This document shows positions 46,301 to 53,038 of a stretch of 64,000 bases of DNA, in pieces; position 1 is the first letter of the stretch, and each line of letters begins with the position of its first letter. The notes beneath the pieces were generated by a model, which did not search any database, was not told where the DNA came from, and saw only the letters and a list, made by a program, of their open reading frames with translations. The position numbers and the translations under genes are program-made. This DNA comes from RDYJ01 sp034931405 (GTDB lineage: Bacteria > Cyanobacteriota > Cyanobacteriia > Cyanobacteriales > Nostocaceae): the NCBI RefSeq assembly GCF_034931405.1, contig NZ_JAYGHA010000012.1, forward strand, positions 62,001 through 126,000, in the 5' to 3' direction.

Positions 46301-47317
46301 AGTTGCTAACAGCGGTTCTTCTAGAGACAATCCTAAATCATCGTGAAAAGTTGGATGTTTGGTTTCTGGATAGATACCGATTTTGCGACCCGTATCTAAT
46401 TCTACCTGTTTAACTAATTCGATGATTTCCGCAAAAGTAGGAATTTCATACAAATCATTAAAGACTTGAGGACGGAAACCTTGGGGCATTCTTGCCTTGA
46501 GGGTTTTGATTTCTGCCAAAGTAAAATCAGAAGCAAAATATGCCGTAACTTCGACACCATCAAGCATCTTGGTAGACTTGCGATCTGCACCAAAAACTTC
46601 TGCTACATTGGTAGTATCATCCAGCATTGGTTCGTGACGGGCAATTAGCACACCATCGCTAGTAGAAACCAAATCTGGTTCAATGAAGTCTGCACCTCGT
46701 TCAATTGCTAACTGATAAGATCCCAGAGTATGTTCTGGTAATTCACCACTAGCACCCCGATGACCAATAACAATTGGTGCTTCTCCATTTAAGGTATTTA
46801 GTGTAACTGTGTTAGGTGTAGGAATAGGTGCATCTAACAATTTGCCAGTTGCATCAAAATGTAATAGATAAGGTCCAAATTCTTCACCGATCCAGATTGA
46901 ACCATCTTTAGCAATCACAAATGATTCAATATCAAAATCTGCACCAGTTAATAATCTGGAACTAGTTCCTTCATTCACAATTGTGAAAGGAATCTTATTA
47001 TCAGGATCAGCTAGTTGAATGTAACCTAAAACATCAACAGAACTATCTCCATTTTCTGTGCCGACAAAGCTAGGATCTACTTCATAAATACGCAGTAGAT
47101 AATCTGCACTATTGTTCTTTGCACCGTAACCATTATCTGACAGAAAATAGAAACTATTGTTGCCTGTAAACTGTACACCACTAAAACCTTGTACGGGATG
47201 TCCGGGAAAAGGACCTGTTCTGCCATTTCCAGAAATCCCATTTCCTGATTCTGGACCTTCAGCAAAGGTATCAGCAGGGAGAGAAGCAAAACCAATCAAT
47301 TCAACATTCTGAACCAT
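43337..47317 (-). CDS. Double glycerophosphodiesterase inserted into a phytase-type esterase domain, with shared C-terminal module
   Basis: The 1326-residue product begins like the esterase-like domain of phytases (GFSGVQFTGNNSFYFLSDNG, SFVIAKDGSIWIGEEFGPYL). At about residue 170 this is interrupted by two GDPD domains, ~180-510 and ~553-915. Each has VIGHRGASG, EHTL, ADFIEPDL and LIARHE, the catalytic and metal residues of glycerophosphodiester phosphodiesterase, and each contains an EF-hand-like DxNxDGxxxDxD loop. The esterase-like fold resumes after ~925 (SRGFEGLAISPDQKTLYPLL). The last ~200 residues are the common calcium-binding module. The expected reaction is glycerophosphodiester to glycerol-3-phosphate plus alcohol, outside the cell. 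No signal peptide. Pho-like octamers lie upstream. Confidence 0.88.
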   Translation of the reverse strand: MVQNVELIGFASLPADTFAEGPESGNGISGNGRTGPFPGHPVQGFSGVQFTGNNSFYFLSDNGYGAKNNSADYLLRIYEVDPSFVGTENGDSSVDVLGYIQLADPDNKIPFTIVNEGTSSRLLTGADFDIESFVIAKDGSIWIGEEFGPYLLHFDATGKLLDAPIPTPNTVTLNTLNGEAPIVIGHRGASGELPEHTLGSYQLAIERGADFIEPDLVSTSDGVLIARHEPMLDDTTNVAEVFGADRKSTKMLDGVEVTAYFASDFTLAEIKTLKARMPQGFRPQVFNDLYEIPTFAEIIELVKQVELDTGRKIGIYPETKHPTFHDDLGLSLEEPLLATLAAADFTDPSRIFIQSFEVANLKELNGKTDIPLVQLLDAYDVALDGSLIYESVNARPYDFTVNGDTRTYGDLQTSAGLAEIATYADGIGPWKRMIVSVAGVDANNDGAADDVNGDGVVNDADKTLTAPTTLVQDAHAEGLLVHPYTFRNEGRYLASDYNGNPAEEFKQFINLGVDGYFTDFPGTGDLVRDRITAEFVRSPQNPDVLAKTEFNTLDGNAPLVIGHRGASGSRPEHTLAAYKLAIADGADFIEPDLVATKDGILIARHENALAILNADGSVNRTDTSTDINTRPEFADRFTTKVIDGRTIRGWFTEDLTLAEIKTLKSIERLPDLRGTEYDNDNLAVPTLTEIIDLVKQVEAETGRKIGIYPETKHPSYFATEGTLLDGTTKINTSLGQLLVDTLVANNFTDPSRVFIQSFEVGNLQELNDVIMPAAGIDIPLIQLFGGASQRPFDFVLSGDTRTYGDLATPAGLADINDYASGIGPSKRLIIPASTVDNNGDGQADDLNGDGIINESDRVLGTPTTLVQDAHNAGLLVHPYTFRNEGVFLASDYNGNPIAEYEQFIELGVDGYFTDFPGTGDLVRDQFVGETVVSNLGGSRGFEGLAISPDQKTLYPLLEGTVYGDPAGSLRIYKFDVASGQYQGLQGYYQMESPNHAIGDFAVINNNEYLVIERDGGQGESAQFKKIYKVDLSKTDANGFVEKVEVVDLLNVQDPNDLNGDGKTTFDFPFVTIENVLVIDANTILVANDNNYPFSVGRGPDIDNNEIIILKLDQTLNLAPGVGQPAKDLVTGSPNADILIAGTDFDGISDIVFTGAGNDEVDVPFGGSRAGDNRIFTGSGADIIYVGDGDRSFGGSSDDELDATDATGYRISGGAGNDIFYLGADGRALGGDGNDQFFVQEGGGNLISGGAGADQFWIVNGDLPATANTIVDFEMGTDVLGISGQGAGFDFADLTLSGNSIAIGATTVAVLNGVNTASLTAADFAFM

Positions 47318-47474
47318 ATATTTAATGATCTCTGTTCTTGATTTTTACTTGTGGTACGATATTAAATTTCTCTGTATTCACTCACCAAACAAGCAAATCT
47401 AATGTGATCAAGAAGAGCTTATGTAAATGAATGAGAGAATTTAATAAACGCCAATAAGCGATATTTTCATGAGA

Positions 47475-47515
47475 AGATTAAGATAGAAATAACTTAGGTA
47501 AAACAAAAGGTTAAA
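47475..47515 (-). promoter_or_regulatory. Candidate Pho box pair upstream of the glycerophosphodiesterase gene
   Basis: AGATTAAG (47475-47482) and AGGTTAAA (47508-47515) both fit (A/T)RRTTAAR and are exactly 33 bp apart, three 11-bp units. A weaker AGGTAAAA lies between. They are ~160-200 bases upstream of the start. Confidence 0.55.
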
Positions 47516-47586
47516 ATAAGTCGTAATCCATAAATTTCTCTTCTCTCTGTGTTCTCTGCGTCTCTGCGGTTAGTTCAAAAAATAAG

Positions 47587-47615
47587 ATCCCCTACTTTTG
47601 ATAAAAGTAAGGGAT
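47587..47615 (-). terminator. Terminator of the PhoX-like gene
   Basis: ATCCCCTACTTTT pairs with AAAAGTAAGGGAT around a GAT loop (one mismatch), about 50 bases beyond the stop codon. Confidence 0.7.
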
Positions 47616-47662
47616 ATGAGACTTTTTAAAAGTCAAAAATTAAAAATGAATGCTGTCTTTTT

Positions 47663-49864
47663 CTAAACAAAAGCGAAATTAGCAGCAGTCAAACTAGTAG
47701 TATTAACACCATTCAACATAGCAATAGTTGTTGCACCGATCGCAATGCTATTACCACTGAGAGTCAGGTCACTAAAGTCAAAACCTGCACCTTGACCAGA
47801 AATACCTAACACATCAGTACCCATCTCAAAATCAGCAATGGTGTTAGCAGCAGTTGGTAAATCACCATTAACGATCCAGAATTGGTCAGCACCTGCACCA
47901 CCGGAAATTAAGTTACCACCACCTTCTTGAACAAAGAATTTATCATCACCATCTCCACCTAAAGCGCGACCATCTGCACCCAGGTAGAAGATATCATTTC
48001 CAGCACCACCAGAAATGCGGTATCCTGTAGCATCGGTAGCATCTATTTCATCATCACTACTACCACCAAAAGCACGGTCATCATTACCCACATAGATAAT
48101 ATCAGCACCGCTGCCAGTAAATACACGGTTGTTACCAGCTAAAATTCCACCAAAGGGAACATCTACTTCATCGTTTCCTGCACCAGTAAACACGATGTCA
48201 TTGACTCCATCAAAGTCAATACCCGCAATTAACTGATCTGCATTAGAAGAAGTAGATACCAATTGAGAATCTTGAACTAAGGAAGCATTAGGAGCAACTA
48301 AGAACGCTAACTGTCCACCACGGACAAGGTTTTCGTTAGCAGTTGGAGTTCCATCCCCATTACCATCAATATTGGTGGCGGTGATGATAGTGCCATTGTT
48401 CAGTGTGCCAGCTTGCACATCGAAAATGAATAATTCACCAGGCTGATTCCCAAACAAATTGGAAACATCAAGAATACCAGAAGTTTCCCAGTTACCAAGG
48501 TCAGCAGGGTTAGAATCAACTTGACCAGAAGGAATACCTGAACGATCAACTTGTCCAATCCGGGTTAGAGTTGAAGAAGGATCAGCTACTGAAGGATCAA
48601 GTTTCCAGATTGAAGTTTCTTCGCCAGAAGTTGCACCAAATAAGGTCGAAGAAATAGCGCGATCTTCTTGAATGTAGATTTTGCCATCGTCAGCCCAGTC
48701 GAGGTTGTCAGGGCTACGTAGACCGAAATCTTTCTTATCAGCTTCATTAGCATCGTAGAGAATGTCTAATCTAGCAGTGATGTCTCCTGTATTGAGGTTA
48801 CTAAAGTCAACGTCAACTTTGTAGGTTGTTCCCCAAGTATCAGCACCATCAAAAATAGATTCACGACCGGTTGAAGCTAGTACCGCTTGTGTACCATCTT
48901 GAGGATTGGTAGCAACATCTTCAGGACGAGAGAACAAAAATGCTTGGACATCTGCGGCTAATTTATCTTGTTGTGCTTGGGTAGCAAAGCCTTGAGAATC
49001 GTAACCAAGCTCAGTTTGAGCAATGGGAGTAGCACTAGCAAGGTCAGGGCGATAGTAGTCGATCTCTACAAATTTACCACCAGTGAAGTTGTTTGTACCG
49101 CTGAAGTCTCTAGGATCAGCTTCTATAGTGTCACTAGCATCGGCTGGATCATCAGCAACCCAAACAAATAATTCACCACCAACTAAACCATTACGCTCTA
49201 GGAAATTACCGCCAGAATTCTTTGTACCAACGTAAAGAATTAAAGGTGCAGGATCTCGATCATCTCCAATTAATATTGCAACTTTGTCAGTTGTGCCTGT
49301 GTCAAGTGTTGTCACATTTTCCCAAGCTGCGCGACCCAACCAAGGTAAAGCGTATAAAGTGTTAGTTGCAGTATCTAAGGCGAATTCTGAACCACCATCA
49401 TTTTCTTCACCAGTAAAGAAAATACGATCAGCAAAACCTTTACCCGCACCAAATTCATGAGCTTCAAATAAAGCCGCAGAACAAAATCTAGCCAGACCAG
49501 CAAAATCTAAATCTGATGCTGCATCAACAACTTCACCTTGACGATTAATGATGGTGTCATAGGCTAGGCCAGAATCAACAATTTGCAATGTGCGCTTGTC
49601 AACATCAAAGAAGCTAACTCTTGCTCCAGGAAGTTGTGTACCATTTTTCAGGGTGTACTGATAACCAACGGCACTACCTAACTCGTGGTTGACAAGTAAC
49701 CGAACAGTTGTATCGTTGAGCGAGAAAGCACCAATACCGTCGAGAATTCCGGGAGGAACATAGTCTCCAATCTTGTCACCAACAGTAAAAATAGGGTCAA
49801 CTGTATAACCGTTTAAACCCTTCACTTGAGCAGGTTGGTTTGTATCGAATGGTGTATTAGTCAT
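47663..49864 (-). CDS. PhoX/DUF839-type phosphatase with shared C-terminal module
   Basis: A 733-residue protein from ATG 49864. The catalytic part (residues ~15-530) has PhoX-family features: VPPGILDGIGAFSLNDTTVR, LLVNHELGSAVGYQYTLKNG, FFTGEENDGGSEFALDTATN and DWADDGKIYIQEDRAISSTL. PhoX enzymes are calcium/iron phosphomonoesterases found outside the cell. Classical PhoX has a twin-arginine signal; here there is none and the C-terminus instead carries the ~200-residue calcium-binding module (FTGAGNDEVDVPFGG, GGAGNDIFYLGADGRALGGD). That points to type I-like secretion. It is the first gene of the island in transcription order and has Pho-like boxes upstream. Confidence 0.85.
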   Translation of the reverse strand: MTNTPFDTNQPAQVKGLNGYTVDPIFTVGDKIGDYVPPGILDGIGAFSLNDTTVRLLVNHELGSAVGYQYTLKNGTQLPGARVSFFDVDKRTLQIVDSGLAYDTIINRQGEVVDAASDLDFAGLARFCSAALFEAHEFGAGKGFADRIFFTGEENDGGSEFALDTATNTLYALPWLGRAAWENVTTLDTGTTDKVAILIGDDRDPAPLILYVGTKNSGGNFLERNGLVGGELFVWVADDPADASDTIEADPRDFSGTNNFTGGKFVEIDYYRPDLASATPIAQTELGYDSQGFATQAQQDKLAADVQAFLFSRPEDVATNPQDGTQAVLASTGRESIFDGADTWGTTYKVDVDFSNLNTGDITARLDILYDANEADKKDFGLRSPDNLDWADDGKIYIQEDRAISSTLFGATSGEETSIWKLDPSVADPSSTLTRIGQVDRSGIPSGQVDSNPADLGNWETSGILDVSNLFGNQPGELFIFDVQAGTLNNGTIITATNIDGNGDGTPTANENLVRGGQLAFLVAPNASLVQDSQLVSTSSNADQLIAGIDFDGVNDIVFTGAGNDEVDVPFGGILAGNNRVFTGSGADIIYVGNDDRAFGGSSDDEIDATDATGYRISGGAGNDIFYLGADGRALGGDGDDKFFVQEGGGNLISGGAGADQFWIVNGDLPTAANTIADFEMGTDVLGISGQGAGFDFSDLTLSGNSIAIGATTIAMLNGVNTTSLTAANFAFV

Positions 49865-49984
49865 CAAAATCCTCGATTGTTTTTGTAGTGCTTACTAATC
49901 AAGTAAGTTCAATAGTTTGGCAAGAGCCGAAAAACCTAACTGATTGACTATAGAGTATTAAGCTTAGTTACCAATCTCACGAAA

Positions 49985-50025
49985 AGTTTAAGGAATAACT
50001 ATGATTTAACTGTCTCTTGATTAAA
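49985..50025 (-). promoter_or_regulatory. Candidate Pho box pair upstream of the PhoX-like gene
   Basis: AGTTTAAG (49985-49992, one mismatch) and TGATTAAA (50018-50025, full match to (A/T)RRTTAAR) are exactly 33 bp apart, as in the glycerophosphodiesterase promoter. They lie 120-160 bases upstream of the start. The remaining part of 49865-50221 shows nothing else. Confidence 0.45.
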
Positions 50026-50221
50026 GATTTAGCCCGAAGTTTAATTTTTGGTTATGAAGAGATTATGAATAATATTTACTCATTAGCGAAAATCAAAAAC
50101 TGTTGAAAATTTATTTCCAGGCTTTTATTTAGTTGTTTAAATCTTCCAAAAATAAGGATTTTAGAGTTGGCAATACTCCAAAATCCCAACGCATAAAACT
50201 TACACAAGCATCACACTCAAT

Positions 50222-50824
50222 TTATATTATTGGTACTATGCCAATATTAAAACTAATACAGACCCGATCTTCATTGCTCATATTCGTTTCAACGCCATGC
50301 AAAAGCCAACTGGGAAATATTAACATTGTCCCTTCACAAGCTTTGTAAGTTATTCTGGGTAAAGTCCAGATGTTAAACTCTACGGATGGTGGTAATATCA
50401 TTTGTGATGCTGGTCGAGGATCACAAAAAAATATGCCTCCACAATTTTCAGGAGTTTTGAGATAGTAGACTCCGCTCAAGATAGAATTTGGGTGATTATG
50501 TACAGAGTTGCTCGCAAATTTACGATTAATAATTGACCAACAAGTTGTGATTTTGAGGCTGAATTTATGTAAATCCCATTGTAAAAAGGTGGCAACTTCC
50601 AAAATATTTTTATTGATTATTGGTGTCAAGTTGTAAAAGCTCTCTCTCTCATGTAAATTATCCACACTGTGCCATCCCAGTATATTAGACCACCGCTCAC
50701 CCTTGCTATCCCGACTCTCTTCTTCATAGATAGTTTGCAATAGTAGGGGATTTAGTTGTTGGTAATTTTCTACTGGAAAATGCCAAACGGATGTGGGAAA
50801 CCAATCATTTCTAGAACCAGGCAT
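50222..50824 (-). CDS. 2OG-Fe(II) oxygenase-like protein (TIGR02466 type)
   Basis: The 200-residue product resembles the small putative 2-oxoglutarate/iron oxygenases. It begins FPTSVWHFPVENYQQLNPLL, has SVHNHPNSILSGVYYLKTPE as the double-stranded helix start with likely metal-binding His, GGIFFCDPRP next, and MLIFPSWLLHGVETN with the distal His. The substrate is unknown; relatives are common in phages and cyanobacteria and may hydroxylate proteins or small molecules. The gene is divergent from the CHAT gene, and a tandem TTAA array at 50972-51012 lies in the shared upstream region, in the sense of this gene. Phosphate-linked expression is therefore possible. Confidence 0.7.
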   Translation of the reverse strand: MPGSRNDWFPTSVWHFPVENYQQLNPLLLQTIYEEESRDSKGERWSNILGWHSVDNLHERESFYNLTPIINKNILEVATFLQWDLHKFSLKITTCWSIINRKFASNSVHNHPNSILSGVYYLKTPENCGGIFFCDPRPASQMILPPSVEFNIWTLPRITYKACEGTMLIFPSWLLHGVETNMSNEDRVCISFNIGIVPII

Positions 50825-50971
50825 AATTTTTTATACGATCAGGTGCAAATTTAATATAATTATTAATATAATTAATTCTGCAATGTAAGTATGAATTAGG
50901 CTCAAGTCCTTTTGCCTTCTGCATCCTGTTTTATCCCAACGACAAATATTTACACCCACCTCATTACCAAA

Positions 50972-51012
50972 AGATTAAAGGAAGATTAATTTCTGTTAAA
51001 TATAAAGTTAAA
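50972..51012 (-). promoter_or_regulatory. Four-unit Pho-box-like array between oxygenase and CHAT genes
   Basis: AGATTAAA (50972), AGATTAAT (50983), CTGTTAAA (50993) and AAGTTAAA (51005) follow each other at 11, 10 and 12 bp. The outer two fully match (A/T)RRTTAAR and are 33 bp apart. This is the most complete direct-repeat array in the window. Its sense favours the oxygenase gene, ~150 bases away, but the CHAT gene starts 108 bases on the other side. Confidence 0.5.
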
Positions 51013-51119
51013 ATATATGGGATAAAATCATTTAATTCGAGATATACTAGGAAACTTAGATACAATTTCTGAAGTCTTTCCAGATTAAAGCTGATTGATT
51101 TGTATTTTGGAGTAGTTTA

Positions 51120-52484
51120 ATGTTTCACAATCAATGGAAAAAAGGAATTACTTTCTTTTTATTATTGGTTTTTGTGTTTTTAAGTACAATTACCTGTGGT
51201 ATTCTTCTAGAAAATCAATCTGCTTATGCTGTCAAGGATGAAGATTGGAATAGGTTTCTCAAAAACAAAAGCTTTATTGAGGCTGTAAATGAAGTTGAGA
51301 AACATTGGGAAAGAGACTATGAAGAATATTTTGCTCAAAATTTAGCGGATTTTACTTTAACGGCTGAAGATATAGCTCAGACACTTTCTAAATTATCTCA
51401 ACAAACTGCCACACAAACTGCTGTTATCTGGATATGGCCACGAGAAACGCAACTGCAATTAGTAATTATTACTCCTGGAAAAAAACCACAGGTTTATAGT
51501 GTTACTGAAGCTGATAAAAACAATTTAATGGATGTTGTTAAACAGCTAAATGTTGCCATTACTAGTCCTAGCAGACGTAGAACTAAAGCTCACTTACAAC
51601 CAGCCCAAACACTATACAAGTGGATGGTCAAACCATTAGAATCTACTCTAGAAACTGAAAAAATAGACACCATCCTTTTTTGTTTAGGAATTGGTTTACG
51701 GACTCTACCCATAGCCGCATTACATGATGGAGATCAGTTTTTAGTAGAAAAGTATGCGATCGCTCGCATTCCTGCTTTTAATTTGATGAATTCTAACTAC
51801 AAAAAAACTAATTATTCGCAAGTTTTAGCAATGGGAGCATCGGAATTTTCTCAACAGGAATCTTTACCAGCAGTACCAGTGGAATTGAATGAAATTACCC
51901 AAGATTGGGGTTCAAGTAAGCAATTTATCAATCAAGAATTTACCCTCAAAAATTTCCAAGCACAACGAAAAAAACAGCCTTTTAAAATTGTTCATTTAGC
52001 TACCCACGCAGAATTTAACCCAGGAAAACCCAATCAGTCTTATATTCAGTTCTGGGGTAATGAAAAAATCAGATTAGACGAAATCGAAAAGTTGAATTTG
52101 GACAAACCACAAGTAGATTTACTAGTTTTAAGTGCTTGTAGAACTGCATTGGGAGATCAAGAAGCAGAGTTGGGTTTTGCAGGGTTAACGGTTAAATCAG
52201 GAGTAAAATCTGTTTTGGCCAGTCTTTGGAATGTTAGCGATATGGGAACTTTGGCTTTGATGACTGAATTTTATCAGCATTTGCAAGAAATACCACTAAA
52301 AGCCAAGGCGTTGCAAACGGCACAAGTGGCTATGCTAAAAGGAAAAGTTGGTTTAAAAAAGGGTAAGTTACAGGGATCTCGTGCAAGTTTACAACTCCCA
52401 TCAGAATTAGCAAAATTGGGAGATGAAACTTTTTCCCACCCTTATTATTGGTCAGCTTTTACAATTATTGGTAATCCCTGGTAA
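51120..52484 (+). CDS. Secreted CHAT-domain (caspase-like) protein
   Basis: The 454-residue product has a signal peptide or anchor (KKGITFFLLLVFVFLSTITC, then SAYA as a likely cleavage site). The rest is a CHAT domain. The catalytic His is in VHLATHAEFNPG (His296) and the Cys in LLVLSACRTALGDQE (Cys340), followed by the conserved GLTVKSGVKSVLASLWNVSD. CHAT proteins are caspase-related cysteine proteases or inactive relatives. Unlike most cyanobacterial CHAT proteins this one has no TPR array and is exported, so its targets should be in the periplasm or outside. Its own terminator follows. The upstream region is shared with the oxygenase gene. Confidence 0.88.
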   Translation: MFHNQWKKGITFFLLLVFVFLSTITCGILLENQSAYAVKDEDWNRFLKNKSFIEAVNEVEKHWERDYEEYFAQNLADFTLTAEDIAQTLSKLSQQTATQTAVIWIWPRETQLQLVIITPGKKPQVYSVTEADKNNLMDVVKQLNVAITSPSRRRTKAHLQPAQTLYKWMVKPLESTLETEKIDTILFCLGIGLRTLPIAALHDGDQFLVEKYAIARIPAFNLMNSNYKKTNYSQVLAMGASEFSQQESLPAVPVELNEITQDWGSSKQFINQEFTLKNFQAQRKKQPFKIVHLATHAEFNPGKPNQSYIQFWGNEKIRLDEIEKLNLDKPQVDLLVLSACRTALGDQEAELGFAGLTVKSGVKSVLASLWNVSDMGTLALMTEFYQHLQEIPLKAKALQTAQVAMLKGKVGLKKGKLQGSRASLQLPSELAKLGDETFSHPYYWSAFTIIGNPW

Positions 52485-52515
52485 CTTATTCTGCTAAATT
52501 GTTTAAAAGTTGAAT

Positions 52516-52544
52516 ATCCCTGACTTTTTTGTGAAGTTGGGGAT
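52516..52544 (+). terminator. Terminator of the CHAT gene
   Basis: ATCCC..ACTT pairs with AAGT..GGGAT (52516-52544), followed by TTTTATTATG, 31 bases past the stop codon. Confidence 0.7.
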
Positions 52545-52674
52545 TTTATTATGAAAATATTTTTTGTTCATAAATAAATTTTGATGATACAATATATCTA
52601 AAGCTTTTTGGAATCTCCGCTTCGTAAATCTCCTGCGCTTGTAGAAATAATTACCACCTCCTCAAATTATTCTC

Positions 52675-52890
52675 ATGAAACGTATCACATCTGTTCTTCT
52701 CGCTACTGTAATAGCGTCTATGTCCGTGTTGGGTATTGTTGAAAATGCTGATGCACATTCTCGTTATCGTCGTCAGACAACTACCCATGTCAGACGTTAT
52801 CGGACTTGCACTGGCAGAAATCGTTATAGATATTATCGTGGTAGGTATTACAGATGTCGTTACTATAGACGCAATAGAAGACATCATTAA
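52675..52890 (+). CDS. Small secreted Arg/Tyr-rich peptide, 71 aa
   Basis: The product has a clear signal peptide (MKRITSVLLATVIASMSVLG, cleavage likely after ENADA at residue 27). The mature 44-residue peptide has 17 Arg and 9 Tyr, no Lys and no acidic residue, with RYY repeated three times and two Cys. The real-gene call rests on the good signal peptide and lack of a better frame; the two minus-strand frames over it look like shadows. It could be a cell-wall-binding, antimicrobial or nucleic-acid/polyphosphate-binding peptide. No family is recognised. It lies between the CHAT gene and convergent hemF. Confidence 0.65.
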   Translation: MKRITSVLLATVIASMSVLGIVENADAHSRYRRQTTTHVRRYRTCTGRNRYRYYRGRYYRCRYYRRNRRHH

Positions 52891-52990
52891 TTAGCCATTT
52901 TTTAAGTTGGCTTAGGCAGTCGCAACGCAGCAAAATTTGGCGTTGCTGATTTGAGGTATGAACGTGATTTTTAATGATGTGAAAAACTTT

Positions 52991-53018
52991 GTAGAGACGT
53001 TCCATGGAAAGTCTCTAC
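52991..53018. repeat. Hairpin repeat GTAGAGAC...GTCTCTAC
   Basis: A perfect 8-bp inverted repeat around GTTCCATGGAAA, 21 bases beyond the hemF stop codon and ~100 beyond the small peptide gene. It is a common cyanobacterial intergenic hairpin and may end both transcripts. A diverged copy lies near 24301-24331. Confidence 0.65.
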
Positions 53019-53038
53019 ACCTAAAATCATACTTGCTT

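Noticed and set aside
52651..53005. Two minus-strand frames over the small Arg/Tyr-rich gene
   Set aside because: They have no signal peptide or recognisable motif and overlap the better-supported plus-strand gene and a hairpin repeat.
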